Assembly (NCBI GenBank): GCA_015178975.1
Contig: WHVD01000083.1
Location: 310,001-374,000 of the forward strand
DNA from: Hysterangium stoloniferum
Lineage: Eukaryota > Basidiomycota > Agaricomycetes > Hysterangiales > Hysterangiaceae
Length of the DNA: 64,000 nucleotides
Direction: 5' to 3'
Shown here: piece by piece, positions 36,498-47,930 of the stretch
How the letters are laid out: each line of letters begins with the position of its first letter
How positions within the stretch are numbered: the stretch's first letter is position 1
Notes under the pieces: generated by a model
Told to the model about the DNA's origin: nothing
What the model saw: the letters and a program-made list of their open reading frames with translations, nothing else
Databases searched by the model: none
Position numbers and translations under genes: made by a program

Positions 36498-38170
36498 TGT
36501 AAGCCTGGTGGCTTACGACATACTGATTATGTTATCACAGACGCGCATAGTAGTTTTTTCATATCGTTTTACTTACCGTCATCATCGTGTATCGTACTCG
36601 CTGTTCTCGAGGAATACAGTTTGGTCCTATCAACGTCTGGACCGATGTCAATGTAAGGCTGCATTAGACAGCAGCCTTTCACTTTTTTTTTGATATCGAC
36701 TTTGCCTTTTCCGACAACGCAAACACGTCACCTTCGACTTGTTCAGATCCACTCATTTTTCATCCGACATCCTCATTCGACTCTCCCAATTGGAAATTAT
36801 CGTACTGCTCTCACCCTCACTCAACATAAAATTCGAGTCATCACATCTGCGAACCATTATCTTCAACGTCGCTGTCTCGTTCAACACCCGCCGTTGAAAC
36901 TTGGCCCAGAATCATACCTTCAATTTCATGTTACACTTGCATTTCATTCATCACCGTCATTGTGATTTTGCCCATGCTGCTGTTCACCTTGTTCGATGCC
37001 TTCAATTCATCACACTTACAAGTTGCGGTCGCTGTCTTATTTAACGCCTACTGTTGAAACTTGTACCAGAATCGTAGCTCCAACTCCGCACCTGCACTTG
37101 CACTCGCATCCGCACTCGTTTTCAGTATCGCACTCGTAACTGCTGGTCATACAACGTTATCGTCGAACCAATTGAACCGACCCATGCTTGGCCCACACCC
37201 ATGCTGTTTTGCAACGTCCGTTACGATTGTCACCGTTACCATCACTACCGTCACCACCGTTCAGCGTTGACCACAAGTCGTAACTCCAGTACACATTATT
37301 CCATTGTCGAAATTCACCCTATCCTACACATTGCTGTACCGTTCATCATCGTCTCATTCACAACACTTGGATATTGACTCGTTCCGGAACCCACTCATTC
37401 AGTTCCTTTCCGTCAATTAGATCTCAGTGCAGTTTGAGTTTGACTCTGGCCTTCTACCATTCTATTCCAGCATCACAATAGAAGCTGCAGCAATTTCCTG
37501 GATCTTTACAATCTTCATTTTCACCGTCGTATCGATTTCGTCTACCGTAGTGTTTGTCAATCTGCAACTCATCCGCTGTTAGGGATCGACATGTCTGCCA
37601 ACTTGGTTGTTGGGGATACTGTCCATTTTGATCGGGGAGGGGTGTAAGCCTGGATCCGCCCTGCACTCCGGACCATTCGTTTGGTTTCGCAAATCCACTA
37701 TTTCTCACTCTTTGCGAACCGTGCCTTATCCAGGTTTTCAGGTTCCGAATAGAGAGGAGTGTAAGTCTGGACGAATATCAACAGTCTTGTTTTGGGTTTT
37801 CTTATCTGTTTATTTTCGGGACCCTTTCACAACCGTACCCCCTCACAGTACTGCATTGTCCGTTATCAGTGTCCATCATCGTCCATCATTCCCCCATATT
37901 GCACAGTTCACCGTCTCATTTTGCAATTTTTTGTTCTCCCGTTGAAGATGCCATTCCAATTTTTTTTTACATCATTATTTGGCATGGTAATTTTTCAAAG
38001 TGGGGAGGGGTGTAAGCCTGGTGGCTTATGACATACTGATTACGTTATCACAGACGCGCATAGTAGTTTTTTCATATCGTTTTACTTACCGTCATCATCG
38101 TGTATCGTACTCGCCGTTCTCGAGGAATACAGTTTGGTCCTATCAACGTCTGGACCGATGCCAATGTAAG
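36498..38170 (+). mobile_element. Miniature LTR element (TRIM-like), 160-bp LTRs
   Basis: Direct repeats at 36498-36657 and 38011-38170 are both 160 bp and differ at four positions, all C/T transitions and three of them at CpG. The right LTR is preceded by AAAGTGGGGAGGGG, a typical polypurine tract. The 1.35-kb interior has no pol gene and no long frame with a motif. Copies of the tract plus LTR start (GGAGGGGTGTAAGCCTGG) also occur at about 37634 and, weaker, at 37753. Both LTRs begin TGTAAGCC and end CAATGTAAG, so the ends are not canonical TG...CA. I found no clear target duplication. CpG is not depleted, so the insertion is younger than its surroundings. Confidence 0.7.
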
Positions 38171-39066
38171 TTTTCATTAAATTCTTTTTGGAGCTCCACC
38201 AGCTCCTTGGCCACCTTGGACTCCCCCCTGGGCTCCTTGGAACTTCCACCATGGAACTCCTTATGCACATACCCACCATGTTCTGCTATGAACTCCTAGA
38301 GTTCCTTGCAGAATCCCTGGAGAGTCTCCACCACAGTCCCCTGCATTGGATTGCTCTTTTCAAGTAGTTGGTTCTGGGCCTCTATGCCCACAGCTATCCA
38401 CTCCAAAGCTTCCTCCAAGGCCCCAGGCCTTTCTGCCCAGCCACCCACTTCCCATGCCATGGACCCCATGGGCTCATGCACCAGTGAGCACCCCACTTTG
38501 AGGTGCATGCAGCCTGGCCCCTTCCTGGACTTTCAGTAGCAGTCTGTGTTCTGGTCATTACAACTGGAACACTGCAGGTCATTCCTTGCCTCCAAATGGA
38601 CTGGAGCCATTTTCCTTGCCTTCTGTTGACTTGGTCAACCTTAAAAATCCCCGTGGACCTGCCACTTACCTTTTGAGGGCTCTCCAACTCTCCCTCAGAC
38701 TTGGACTCAACCTCTACCACTTTGTGCTAAAAAGCAGAGTTAGTAAAGTCAATTATGCAAATCATTGGGACTTACCTTCCCCACAGCAATCACAGTCCTC
38801 TCTGCAGCTGCTTTGGCACATTCTGTGCCAACCCATGCCACCTCCACCTCCACCTCTTCTTTCTTCTTCTTCTCTTCAGCCTCTTTTTCTGTGACCAGTG
38901 CTGCCTGGTACTCCCTCTCCAACTCCTCCTTGGCCTCTTTGGCCCTCTTCTTCACTTCCTCCCTTTGTCTATGCTGCTCCTCCCACTGCACCAAGATTTG
39001 GCAGCAGAGAGTGGTGTGAGAGGTATGGTGAAATATACTCAGGAAATATAGTCTGGATGAGCTCAT
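38171..39066 (-). pseudogene. Coiled-coil, cysteine-cluster protein fragment
   Basis: On the minus strand, 39066-38760 encodes a strongly charged coiled coil (QREEVKKRAKEAKEELEREY). Further on, around 38580-38510, a cysteine pattern CSSCNDQNTDC...C appears with an in-frame stop, followed by an acidic helix-rich segment to 38296. The layout resembles multi-copy coiled-coil/Zn-cluster proteins carried in fungal transposon-rich DNA, but I cannot name a family. Stops and frame changes mark it as a remnant. Confidence 0.4.
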
Positions 39067-39520
39067 ACTATATTTCCATTATTATTTCTACTTTCTCTCT
39101 ATTTTATTATACACTTATATTTAGTTCGATGACCTATGTATGTGGTACATTGACTCTTGTGGGCGCACACATGCCAGACATATGTATTCTAGTGCCCGTA
39201 ATTAAAACTCAGACACTTTTTACCCTGCAACCACAACTTCCCCAGACACCCATTAGTGTCCTGTAAGTTGTGATTGGGGTATCATCTCGACCGTCACATA
39301 CAGGCTTTAACTATCTACGCAATCAGAGTTTTGAACTGTACCAGTCAAAACTCCATCTATATCTCAATCCGTACAGACTACATCCATGCTACTCTATTAT
39401 TCGACTCTCTCGTTACTCTCTTCTACACTCAAGCAGTCATTCGGAATTGCACTTAACAGTTGATTCCCTTTATTCGTTTTAGCTCTCTACTCTACTTTAG
39501 ATAGCTATTTCACTCAACCG

Positions 39521-40094
39521 TATTGAACTAAGTAGTCAATACCCGTTCGGTCTGTATTGAACTAAGTAGTCAATACCCGTTCGGTCTGTATTGAACTAAG
39601 TAGTCAATACCCGTTCGGTCTGTATTGAACTAAGTAGTCAATACCCGTTCGGTCTGTATTGAACTAAGTAGTCAATACCCGTTCGGTCTGTATTGAACTA
39701 AGTAGTCAATACCCGTTCGGTCTGTATTGAACTAAGTAGTCAATACCCGTTCGGTCTGTATTGAACTAAGTAGTCAATACCCGTTCGGTCTGTATTGAAC
39801 TAAGTAGTCAATACCCGTTCGGTCTGTATTGAACTAAGTAGTCAATACCCGTTCGGTCTGTATTGAACTAAGTAGTCAATACCCGTTCGGTCTGTATTGA
39901 ACTAAGTAGTCAATACCCGTTCGGTCTGTATTGAACTAAGTAGTCAATACCCGTTCGGTCTGTATTGAACTAAGTAGTCAATACCCGTTCGGTCTGTATT
40001 GAACTAAGTAGTCAATACCCGTTCGGTCTGTATTGAACTAAGTAGTCAATACCCGTTCGGTCTGTATTGAACTAAGTAGTCAATACCCGTTCGG
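39521..40094. repeat. 34-bp satellite, about 17 identical copies, each a hairpin
   Basis: The unit contains TCTGTATTGAACTAAGTAG followed by TCAATACCCGTTCGG, 34 bp in all. The first copy lacks its first four bases; sixteen full copies follow with no difference that I can find. A degenerate copy trails at 40095-40125. Within each unit GTATTG, ACTA, AG, TAGT and CAATAC form a 10-bp stem with one bulged A and a 2-nt loop. There are no unique spacers, so this is not a CRISPR array. It keeps two CpGs per unit in otherwise CpG-poor DNA. Confidence 0.9.
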
Positions 40095-40595
40095 TCTGTA
40101 TTAGACTTAAACAGTCAATACATCTTTGTGTCATACTTAAATGGTTAGAACTTCCACCACTCTTCACAAGTGGAGCCTGATATGGGGAGCCTGTGGAGGG
40201 CCTGGCAGTGGCATTTGTGTGATGTATTAGCCTTATTGTAATACTATTTTCTGAAAAAGGAGTCCAGTGCTCTATCAAAATGTGCAAATACTCAATTCAC
40301 TGCAAGGTAAAATAATTTAAGTATTTGATATTAATCAGTGGCAGCCTGAATAGACTTAGAACCCCTGAAGTCAAGAGTTTACTTGAATATATGCACCCTA
40401 CTTCGTAAAGAAGGTTTTGAGAGCTGCTTTTGCAAGCTGTTCTTTTTCTGTGAACACAATTACTAAAATATGAATAACAATTCACTGATTCCAAAACTAG
40501 ATTCGACTTCGATTCTAACTAGTTTATATATATATTATACTATTTATCAAACAGTAAAAATATTTATAAACAGGTCACAAGATTAGATATAGAAT

Positions 40596-41341
40596 TGTTA
40601 AAAACTGAAAACTGACTAATGTCGGTAGGCCAATGGGGACCGATCGGAAGGACTTGGCTTCAGCTTATGTGCTGCACCCTTGCAAATATCTGTCAGGTAT
40701 CCCTAAATTTCGGATGGGCAAAGACTAGTCCTAACAAGTACCTCTTGGCGAGTTACCAATTGGAACCAAAGGATAAGTCGAGTGTCAGGCCAAGGGGTTA
40801 GGAACCGAGAGTGGGCGAGCGCACACGAAGGCGGATAGTGGGATACTTAGTATGAGACTTCTAGAGGTGTAAGAGGGTATTCTGAGTCAATATTCTGATT
40901 GCCTAGTAACTACAACTACAACAGGTTCATATACAAGTATCCGGCATCTAGAAAATACTAACTACGAGAAGAGCAGAAAACCGTATTGACAAATAAGCTT
41001 GACTAGGAATGGGAAGGTTACGATTAGTTTGGAGGCCATGAAATAACTGAGAGTGGGATTACGAGAAAAGGAAATAGTCCGAGGGTTACAAGTATATATA
41101 CATAGACATATGTGAAACATAAAGTAGAATGGATCATCATAATAAAAAGGGACGTATCAGAGTTTAACCAGATAGTACGAGTATATTTTGATGGGGGCGT
41201 AAATGGAGTTTGATCACCGCAAAAGCATACGTCAGCATCTGGAGACTGATGGTTTCCGATGCAATGACTTGAACGATAACTTGAATCGTCAATAGGTGGT
41301 GATAACCTCGGGGACCGTCAGGTTGCGACACGGTTGTAACA
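40596..41341 (-). mobile_element. Solo LTR (family A-related) with AGAAT target duplication
   Basis: On the plus strand it starts TGTTAAAAACTG and ends GGTTGTAACA; AGAAT flanks it at 40591-40595 and 41342-41346. The segment near 40650-40690 (GGACTTGGCTTCAGCTTATG) is the family A LTR tail in reverse orientation. CpG is common here, so it is a younger insertion than the family A copies around it. Confidence 0.75.
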
Positions 41342-41346
41342 AGAAT

Positions 41347-43166
41347 AAAACACTTATTTGGCTAATATATGCTTTATTTATACTAACCTACCAGATCTAC
41401 TGTGATACTAACTTATCAGGATCTTAATGTAGTCTCAAAGATTCTGCAAGAATATTCTCCGTATTTATTTATGTCTAAAACCAGGTAGAAATTAGAAATG
41501 TATTCCTAATCTCAACAATGATAACCAAGATTGTTTATTACTTTAATTGATAACCAACAACTCAACTAGAGGTGGATAAGTAATAAAGGATAGCCAGCTA
41601 CTCAACTAAGAGGTGGCAAAGGGAACAGTTGATATGTTTATTTATTTATTATTGATTGATAACCAACAGCTCAACTAGAGGTGGTTAAGGGATTGGATTA
41701 TGCTAACAGCTCAACTAGAAGTAGCAATGGGATTGGCTTATGTCAACAGCTCAACTAGAGGTGACTAAGTGTTTGTATGTATTTGTCCAACAGCCCAACT
41801 AGGGTTGGAATGTAACTGCTGCTGCATGTGGCTGATAAAATGTAGTAAAGATGATATGATATGATATTCAAGGCTGGAGCTGAGCTCATTATATAAATTT
41901 TAGTCTGAGACCTTTAGAAGATTCTAGAAGATTGAATGATGTCATTCTGGGAGGAATGATGTCATTTAGAATTTTCTAGAATTTTCTAGAGCATTGTGGA
42001 AGGTTCTAGCTACTTCTAAGACACTATAGAATGTTCTTGGCATAATAGAACATTCTAGAATCTTGTAGAATATTCTACAATATTCTATCTACTATTTGTA
42101 CCTATGTATTATCTACTGTTCCTTTGGAAGCCACTGGAATATTCCAGGAGTTTCCGGTTTTTTCTGCAGTAGCATACATAATGACATACTGTAATGCTCT
42201 TGCACCTGTGCATGTATGACACCCTTTGCGTCTTGTGACTGTCACACATTGTGACTATTGTGCACCTTTGTGACTCTTGCATGCTCTTGTTACTGTTGCG
42301 CACTCTTGTTACTGTTGCGCACTCTTGTTACTGTTGTGTGCCTTTGTGACCATTGCATGCCTTTGTGACCATTGCATGCCTTTGTGACCATTGTATGCCT
42401 TTGTGACTGTTGCATGCCTTTGTGACTGTCATGCGCCTTTGTGACCATTGTGTGCCTTTGTGACCATTACACGCCTGTGTGACAACTGTCACTCGTTGTG
42501 ACAATTTTCCCGAGCGCTGTGTAATAAGTGCCAGGTGGCCAATTTTATATTATTATATAATTATTATATTTACTTTTAGTTAATTATAAATATAGTAATA
42601 TTTTATTATAATAATATATAAATATATATATTGCCTTGATTATGCGTGATTATTTCACATTGCATTTTGTGGTTATCAGAGTTTGAAATGTCATGTGAAT
42701 ATCATGTGATCTCTCACACATTGTGAATAAGTGCTGAGTCACTGGTGTATGATATGTTAATCAAAAAAATAGAAATTTCATAGCTCTCAATTTATTAAAT
42801 AAAAATACAAAATAAATTGTATAATTTCAAGATAAATCAAGATAATATTGTACAGTTTTATCATGGCGATATAATTACATTTAAATCTTCTTTTTCGCAA
42901 TTTGTTAGGGGAGATTGGTTAAAAAACGGAAAAAACCTAAAAATACATAACAGTTTGGTTTGTGAGGCATTGGTTTTGGACCCATAATGGGAGATGATGG
43001 TGGTTTGAAAGAAGAAAAGAATTTTATAAAAATCCAATTTTTATATAGGCTCGTCATGTTTGAATCCTACCTTCCAGATCACATGACTCTTTGACACATA
43101 CATGTAACTGACAAACTTTATCAAGTTTTAGAGCCTCCATGGGACTTCAGTATAAAGGGAGGGTAC
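41347..43166. repeat. AT-rich DNA with several degenerate tandem repeats, no gene
   Basis: From about 41555 to 41820 a unit around CAACAGCTCAACTAGAGGTGG recurs about eight times. From 41915 to 42100 a TTCTAGAAT/ATTCTA motif recurs, giving many small palindromes. From 42230 to 42480 a roughly 20-bp unit around CATTGCATGCCTTTGTGAC recurs about ten times. The rest is AT-rich without open frames of note. Confidence 0.6.
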
Positions 43167-45443
43167 TGTTAGGACCAGAAAACCTGCTGGGCTCCAGACC
43201 TCATCCTACATGCACCTGACTCTCTATACTAGGTTACAGTTACCCAGAAAACCCACTGGCCTCTGGACCCACACATATCAAACCTATCTATGCCTGACCC
43301 TCTGTGTCTCATCATCAGTCATCAGACAACCTGCTGGGACCCATGTATGTCAAACCTGCCTATGCCTAACTGCACTGGGACCTGCGCACATCTAACCTGT
43401 CTATGTCCAACTCCATTTCATGCACCAGTCACTGGACTCTACCTGGATAACCCATCAGCTCTCTAACTGAGCCCCATCCCTATTATGGTCAAATGACCTG
43501 TCATGTTTTGGACCCCACTCCCATTCCATTCCCATTATGGTCAAATGGCCTGTCATGTTTTGGACTCTGCCTCCATTCCATTCCATCCCTAACACCTAGT
43601 TTGGTATTTACTTGTCTCGTTTCATGATTACTTGTCTCGTTTCATGATTACTTGTCTCGTTTCATGATTACTTGTCTCATTTCATGATTACTTGTTTTGG
43701 TTTTATTATTACCAGATTTGGTATTGCATACATTCCACAGTATACATATATAGTCTAGCTGATGTTTGTATATACAATCCAGTCAGAAAATAGACTTAGT
43801 TCTCCCCCAGTAACTTAAGCATATATCCCACTCTATTTCCCCACCTCACATCCTTGTAAAACTACATTATTGACCTTGTCGGAGCCTGCAGGTTCCAACC
43901 ACCTGACATCCCAACCTATTGACCACTTGACCTCTCAACCTCTCAACCTCTCAACCTCTCAACCTCTTAACCTCTCAACCTCTCAACCTCTCAACCTCTC
44001 AACCTCTCAACCTCTCAACCTCTCAACCTCTCAACCTCTCAACCTCTCAACCTCTCAACCTCTCAACTATCTCCTGGACTTCCTGGGTTTCTGTAATGTA
44101 TTCAGGGATTTCTCTTAGATAGCTCAATATATGCTATAGTGTCACAGAGCTTCAACAATAAAACAAGCAAAGGTCCAGTAATTTAAATACTGATAGATTA
44201 ATGAGCTACACTATTAAGCTTAAACAACTCAAATCAATGCTTATTTTGATTATTGAAAGGTTCAATAGAACAATATATGACTCTTTTAGCAAATAAAAGA
44301 ACTATTCCTTGAGAATAGGGGCTAGAAGCTGAGTATATGTGCAGTAACTTAGCAGAGACTTGATATAAAGCTTCGGATTCTTGTATGCTTATTTGTAACT
44401 ATTAATAGTTATTTAACAAAGTGTTAAATAATTTATTAATAGAGAAAATAATGTGTGTTGGATTATTTGAGTGCTTGTACTTGATTAATTCAATAAACTT
44501 AGGGCTGGGCCTTGAATAATCTAGTATTGGCAGGGACTTCAGTAAGAATACTTATTAGGTTTATTATGTAATTAATAAGCCTAAAGGGTAGCTGTGAGGC
44601 TGGGGGAACTTAGATGATTAGCTAAGTTCAAGAGTTGCTGACAAAGATTCAAGTGTAGGTGCTTGCAGTTAGTGTATCAGACTAAGGCTATTATTGTCCT
44701 TAGGATGATTAGATAAGCTTCTGAGCTGTGCGGTAAAATGTGTGTGTGATAGATGATTTTATTGGAAACTTGGCCCTCCTTATATACATTTTGATACCTA
44801 AATATTTATTTATTTATTTATTTTATGAGGTCATTATTTAGGTCATAATGACCTCATATTCTTATTTTTTACCCTTTATTTACCATGTGATTCCCCTCTC
44901 TGAGACAAGGGTTCCAACCTTTGGCTTGAACATGAAGGCAATTGATGAGTTGGCAGAATCAAATAATGACTCAAGTAGTCACATCTGTGACTTGTGTGAT
45001 ATCCCGACACCGGAGGCTTATCTAATAGGTCACGTGACTCCAAAAATGCACACATTGGAGCAAGCAATGTGCTGAAAGGCAATAACTAAGTAAATAAAAT
45101 ATAAATAATTAGTTAAAAATTATAATAAATTAACTAAGATATAATAGCATAATATGAGCTCATATATGCTATTATTATGCGAAGTTAAAGGGAACTAAGC
45201 CTTATATTTCACAATAGAATATAATAAAAATACAATAAATTCAAGAAAATATTAAATAATTCAGAGAAAATTAAGAGAACTTTAAGAGATAAAGCTGATA
45301 CCTCACAGTTTCCCATCCACCTGTTTGAAATTGGACATCATGATCTCATGAGAGTGCAGCCTATAAGCTGAAGCCAAGTCCTACTGGATTATCTGTGGGT
45401 TTCTCTGGAAACCCTCCACTGAGCTCTGCACATCCCTTAACAC
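43167..45443 (+). repeat. Right LTR (family A) split by a nested LTR
   Basis: It starts TGTTAGGACCAGAAAACC and ends CATCCCTTAACA. A 20-bp unit CTTGTCTCGTTTCATGATTA stands four times at 43611-43690, and an 8-bp unit AACCTCTC about 20 times at about 43925-44065. Without the nested insertion it is about 1.06 kb, longer than the left LTR because of these expansions. Confidence 0.75.
44092..45307 (+). mobile_element. Nested solo LTR (family B), 1216 bp, GTTTC target duplication
   Basis: It starts TGTAATGTATTC and ends TACCTCACA, and is flanked by GTTTC at 44087-44091 and 45308-45312. Removing it plus one GTTTC restores the family A LTR sequence CTGGGTTTCCCATC. An open frame at 44848-45075 has no known motif. 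Confidence 0.8.
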
Positions 45444-45850
45444 ATAGGGCCTCCTTATGGGTAAGGCAGGTGAGGGGACTGTGATGTCTGAATAGTTGTG
45501 AATGAAATGGTGGTAGAAGTTGGCAAAATCAAGGAAAGACTGGATGTCTTTAGGTTCTAAGCATTCATGGATAGTCCAGATTTTGTCTTCATTCATTGTA
45601 AGTCCATCAGGTCCCATTGTATAACCTAGATATTTGATATGATCAACATCAAAAGAGCATTTATCACCACAGGCAAAAGGCCCATGCTTTCAGAGCATCC
45701 AAAACACTTCATGAACATGTTCATTTTGTAGCATCAGGTCTTCTGAATAAATGAGAATGGTGTCAAGGTACATCCAGTAGGCAACAAAACTGTTTACATA
45801 TTTCTTCATTTTGAAAAGACCCTGTAATACTGGCTCAAAGTAAAGTCTAA
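45444..45850 (-). pseudogene. Ty3/gypsy reverse transcriptase piece (upstream half of the split element)
   Basis: On the minus strand one reads YVNSFVAYWMYLDTILIYSED, where the catalytic YLDD box has become YLDT. It is followed by GDKCSFDVDHIKYLGY, MGPDGLTMNEDK and SFLDFANFYHHFIHNYSDI. It joins across the 12-kb insertion to the RNase H at 33390. The piece ends at about 45840 in non-coding AT-rich DNA. Confidence 0.75.
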
Positions 45851-46004
45851 GAATTCTAAATAAATTATGAAAGAAGCTCTAATATCACTAAATGTTGATT
45901 ATATAATAATTATGTCATATGTCCATTTATGGCTATGTAATAATGGGCTTAATGAAGCTTTTACTTGCAAACGGTTTTGTTGCCTATATTTTATAAACCC
46001 TATA

Positions 46005-46206
46005 CTAAACTAGTACTTAGGATACCCTCCCTTGGCCTTCATTACAGCTTCTACTTCTCTAGGCATACTCTCTATCAAGTTCTGACACACCTCCTTTGGT
46101 ATCTTCTCCCATTTCACTTGTCAGTGCTCCCAAAGTTCCTCCACTCCACTAGGTAGTGTGTTGTAGTCAGCTAGCCTCCTTTTCAAGTACCCCCAGAGAT
46201 GCTCAG
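46005..46206 (-). pseudogene. Tc1/mariner transposase C-terminus
   Basis: The minus strand reads SPDLNPTEHLWGYLKRRLADYN, followed by a stop and then KWEKIPKEVCQNLIESMPREVEAV. This is the third catalytic block (the Glu of the DDE triad) and the C-terminal helix of Tc1 transposases. It ends abruptly at an LTR fragment at 46207. It is the part that the plus-strand copy at 47.9-49.15 kb lacks. Confidence 0.8.
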
Positions 46207-46436
46207 TAGGGTTTAGATCTGGACATATTGTCATGTGATTGTCATTGTGTGGCCACAAATGGTCTTTCAAGCCATTTCACATTCATATGACATCACACAC
46301 ACGCACACTGTGACATGTGACACACACACATTGTGACATGTGATGCATGCACATTGTGAGGTGTAACTCATGACAAGCAAACAAAACAAAAATAGAATAA
46401 AATAAAATAAAATAAAATATGAGCCCTAACATCACC
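46207..46436 (-). mobile_element. Truncated gypsy LTR (family C)
   Basis: On the minus strand it starts TGATGTTAGGGCTCATAT right after a G-rich tract (GGAGGGGG). It is similar to the LTR at 48466-48950 through the CCACAAATGGTCTTTCAAGCC segment, but is cut at the Tc1 piece. Confidence 0.65.
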
Positions 46437-47272
46437 CCCTCCTTAAGGCACATTGCCCTCAATGTGCTTCCCAGAGGTCCAGGTGGTCCCAGATGGGAGA
46501 ATAGTCTCTGTGAGGTTTATGTAAGGTCTGAAGGAGAGTCTGGTGAATGTCAAGGCAGAGATCCTTCTGGGTGCAAAAGGATGTTGGTTATGGTGGTTAT
46601 CTACTAATTTTTTAGAACCTTTGAGATTATCAACGGGTTCCCATGTACTTTCTTCTTGAGGGTATCCCTTCCATTTTACCAAATAATTTAAATTTCCCCT
46701 TATCAATCTACTGTACTTGATACATTCAACCTCCCATTCAGGGTTTTCTCCTTTAATGGCTGGAGGGGGCCTAACTGGTGCCTGTCTCCCTTCAATGGTA
46801 TCCTCAAGAAAAGGTCTAAGTTTGGCTACATTGAAGATTGGGTGGATTTTCATAGAGGGAGGTAATTTCAATTCATAGGCATTGGGACCAACCACTTTAG
46901 TGATTTCAAAGAATCCATATCTTTTATCTTCCAACTTTCTGGATGGCCTATGTATCTGTTTGAATGTCCCTGCCTTCTAGCCACACTTTGTCTCCTACCC
47001 TGTAAGTGTCTGCCTCTCTTCTAGAGTACCTGGCCATATCATCAGCAGCTCTGTAGAGTGCAGTTTCTGCATCCTTCCTTGCTTCCTGCATATCTTTGAC
47101 AAACTGCTCTACAGACTTCATTTTGCTACTTCTGAAAGGCTCAGTTCCTAATCTAGGATGTTTGCCACTATTCAGGATAAATGGTATCTGATAGATGCTT
47201 GAATCCTGTTATTATGACAGAATTCTGCCAGAGACAACCATTCTCCCCAATTATCCTGCCTAGGAGGTTGTC
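46437..47272 (-). pseudogene. Ty3/gypsy integrase C-terminus with chromodomain
   Basis: Starting at 47272 the minus strand gives DNWGEWLSLAEFCHNN, then KMKSVEQFVKDMQEARKDAE and ADTYRVGDKVWLEG. The frame from 46934 has LRPFLEDTIEGRQAP and a chromodomain, IRGNLNYLVKWKGYPQEES followed by WEPVDNL. This is a second chromovirus copy, different from the one at 31.3-33.4 kb. It is broken at the left by its own LTR start and at the right by the AT-rich repeat at 47.27 kb. Stops interrupt the upstream half. Confidence 0.8.
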
Positions 47273-47274
47273 TG

Positions 47275-47930
47275 TAATCAATATAATATTTAATATTTAC
47301 TAATAAAAGCAATATTGCTACAAAAATTCATCTTTAAATAGTGGTATATATTCTGAGACTATTATATTGTTAACCACCAACCATGACAAATAATTCTCCA
47401 TATTACATCCTAAACAATTCAGAGTCAATTAATAGAACCTATTGTATATGGTTTTCCAAGTTATGTATGAAATACTTGCTAATACTTTTGTTGGTAATTT
47501 GTTTTTTAAAAGCTAAACTGTAGTTATTTCCCAGTAAAATATGTGAGATATCATTGAAAAATTTTCATTCTATGACTTTCTTCATTAAGTGAAACCACCT
47601 ATATATTCTTGGTTTTGTTGAATTGAGTAGGAATCTGTTCAGATTGACAGACCCATTCCAATGTAATACATATGTATTTAGAAATGTCAATGACATACAC
47701 ATGCATGAAATGGACCATTAAAAGGGATATGCTTTTTAAAAGTCTTGATGTTTTAATCTACTAAACTCTTTCATAATCTATTCAGGTCCTGAAATATGCT
47801 TTGTTTCATAATATACAAACAAGTTTTAAACATTCCCAAAGTTTGAAAACCCAAATTATGTTTGAATCACATCCCAGATGTTTAAATGACCTAAGTGTAT
47901 ATTAAAATTTGATATATTTTATCCTCCTAT
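47275..47930 (-). mobile_element. ~660-bp AT-rich interspersed repeat (copy 2, inverted)
   Basis: Reverse-orientation partner of 28360-29035. It starts GGAGGTTGTCTGTAATCA inside the gypsy integrase and ends near GGAGGATAAAAT (minus-strand view), next to the Tc1 piece. It lacks coding capacity. Confidence 0.6.

Larger units (their letters stand above)
33391..45443 (+). mobile_element. ~12-kb composite LTR element inserted in a gypsy element
   Basis: The left LTR (33391-34223) and right LTR (43167-45443, enlarged by a nested insertion) are in direct orientation. Both start TGTTAGGACCAGAAA and end CCCTTAACA. The flanks are CATGG (33386-33390) and CATAG (45444-45448), four of five bases alike. 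Outside, the two halves of one minus-strand gypsy pol resume exactly. Inside are plus-strand gypsy gag-pol (34260-36490), a miniature LTR element, a minus-strand coiled-coil fragment, a 34-bp satellite, another solo LTR and AT-rich DNA. The block is thus a nest of insertions. Confidence 0.75.

Noticed and set aside
39521..40094. CRISPR-like array because of identical palindromic repeats
   Set aside because: Units are directly joined with no unique spacers, and the setting is a fungal nuclear genome; it is a satellite.
40201..43166. Possible tRNA genes in the AT-rich stretch
   Set aside because: I could not find a convincing A box and B box with a cloverleaf; a tRNA search would be needed.
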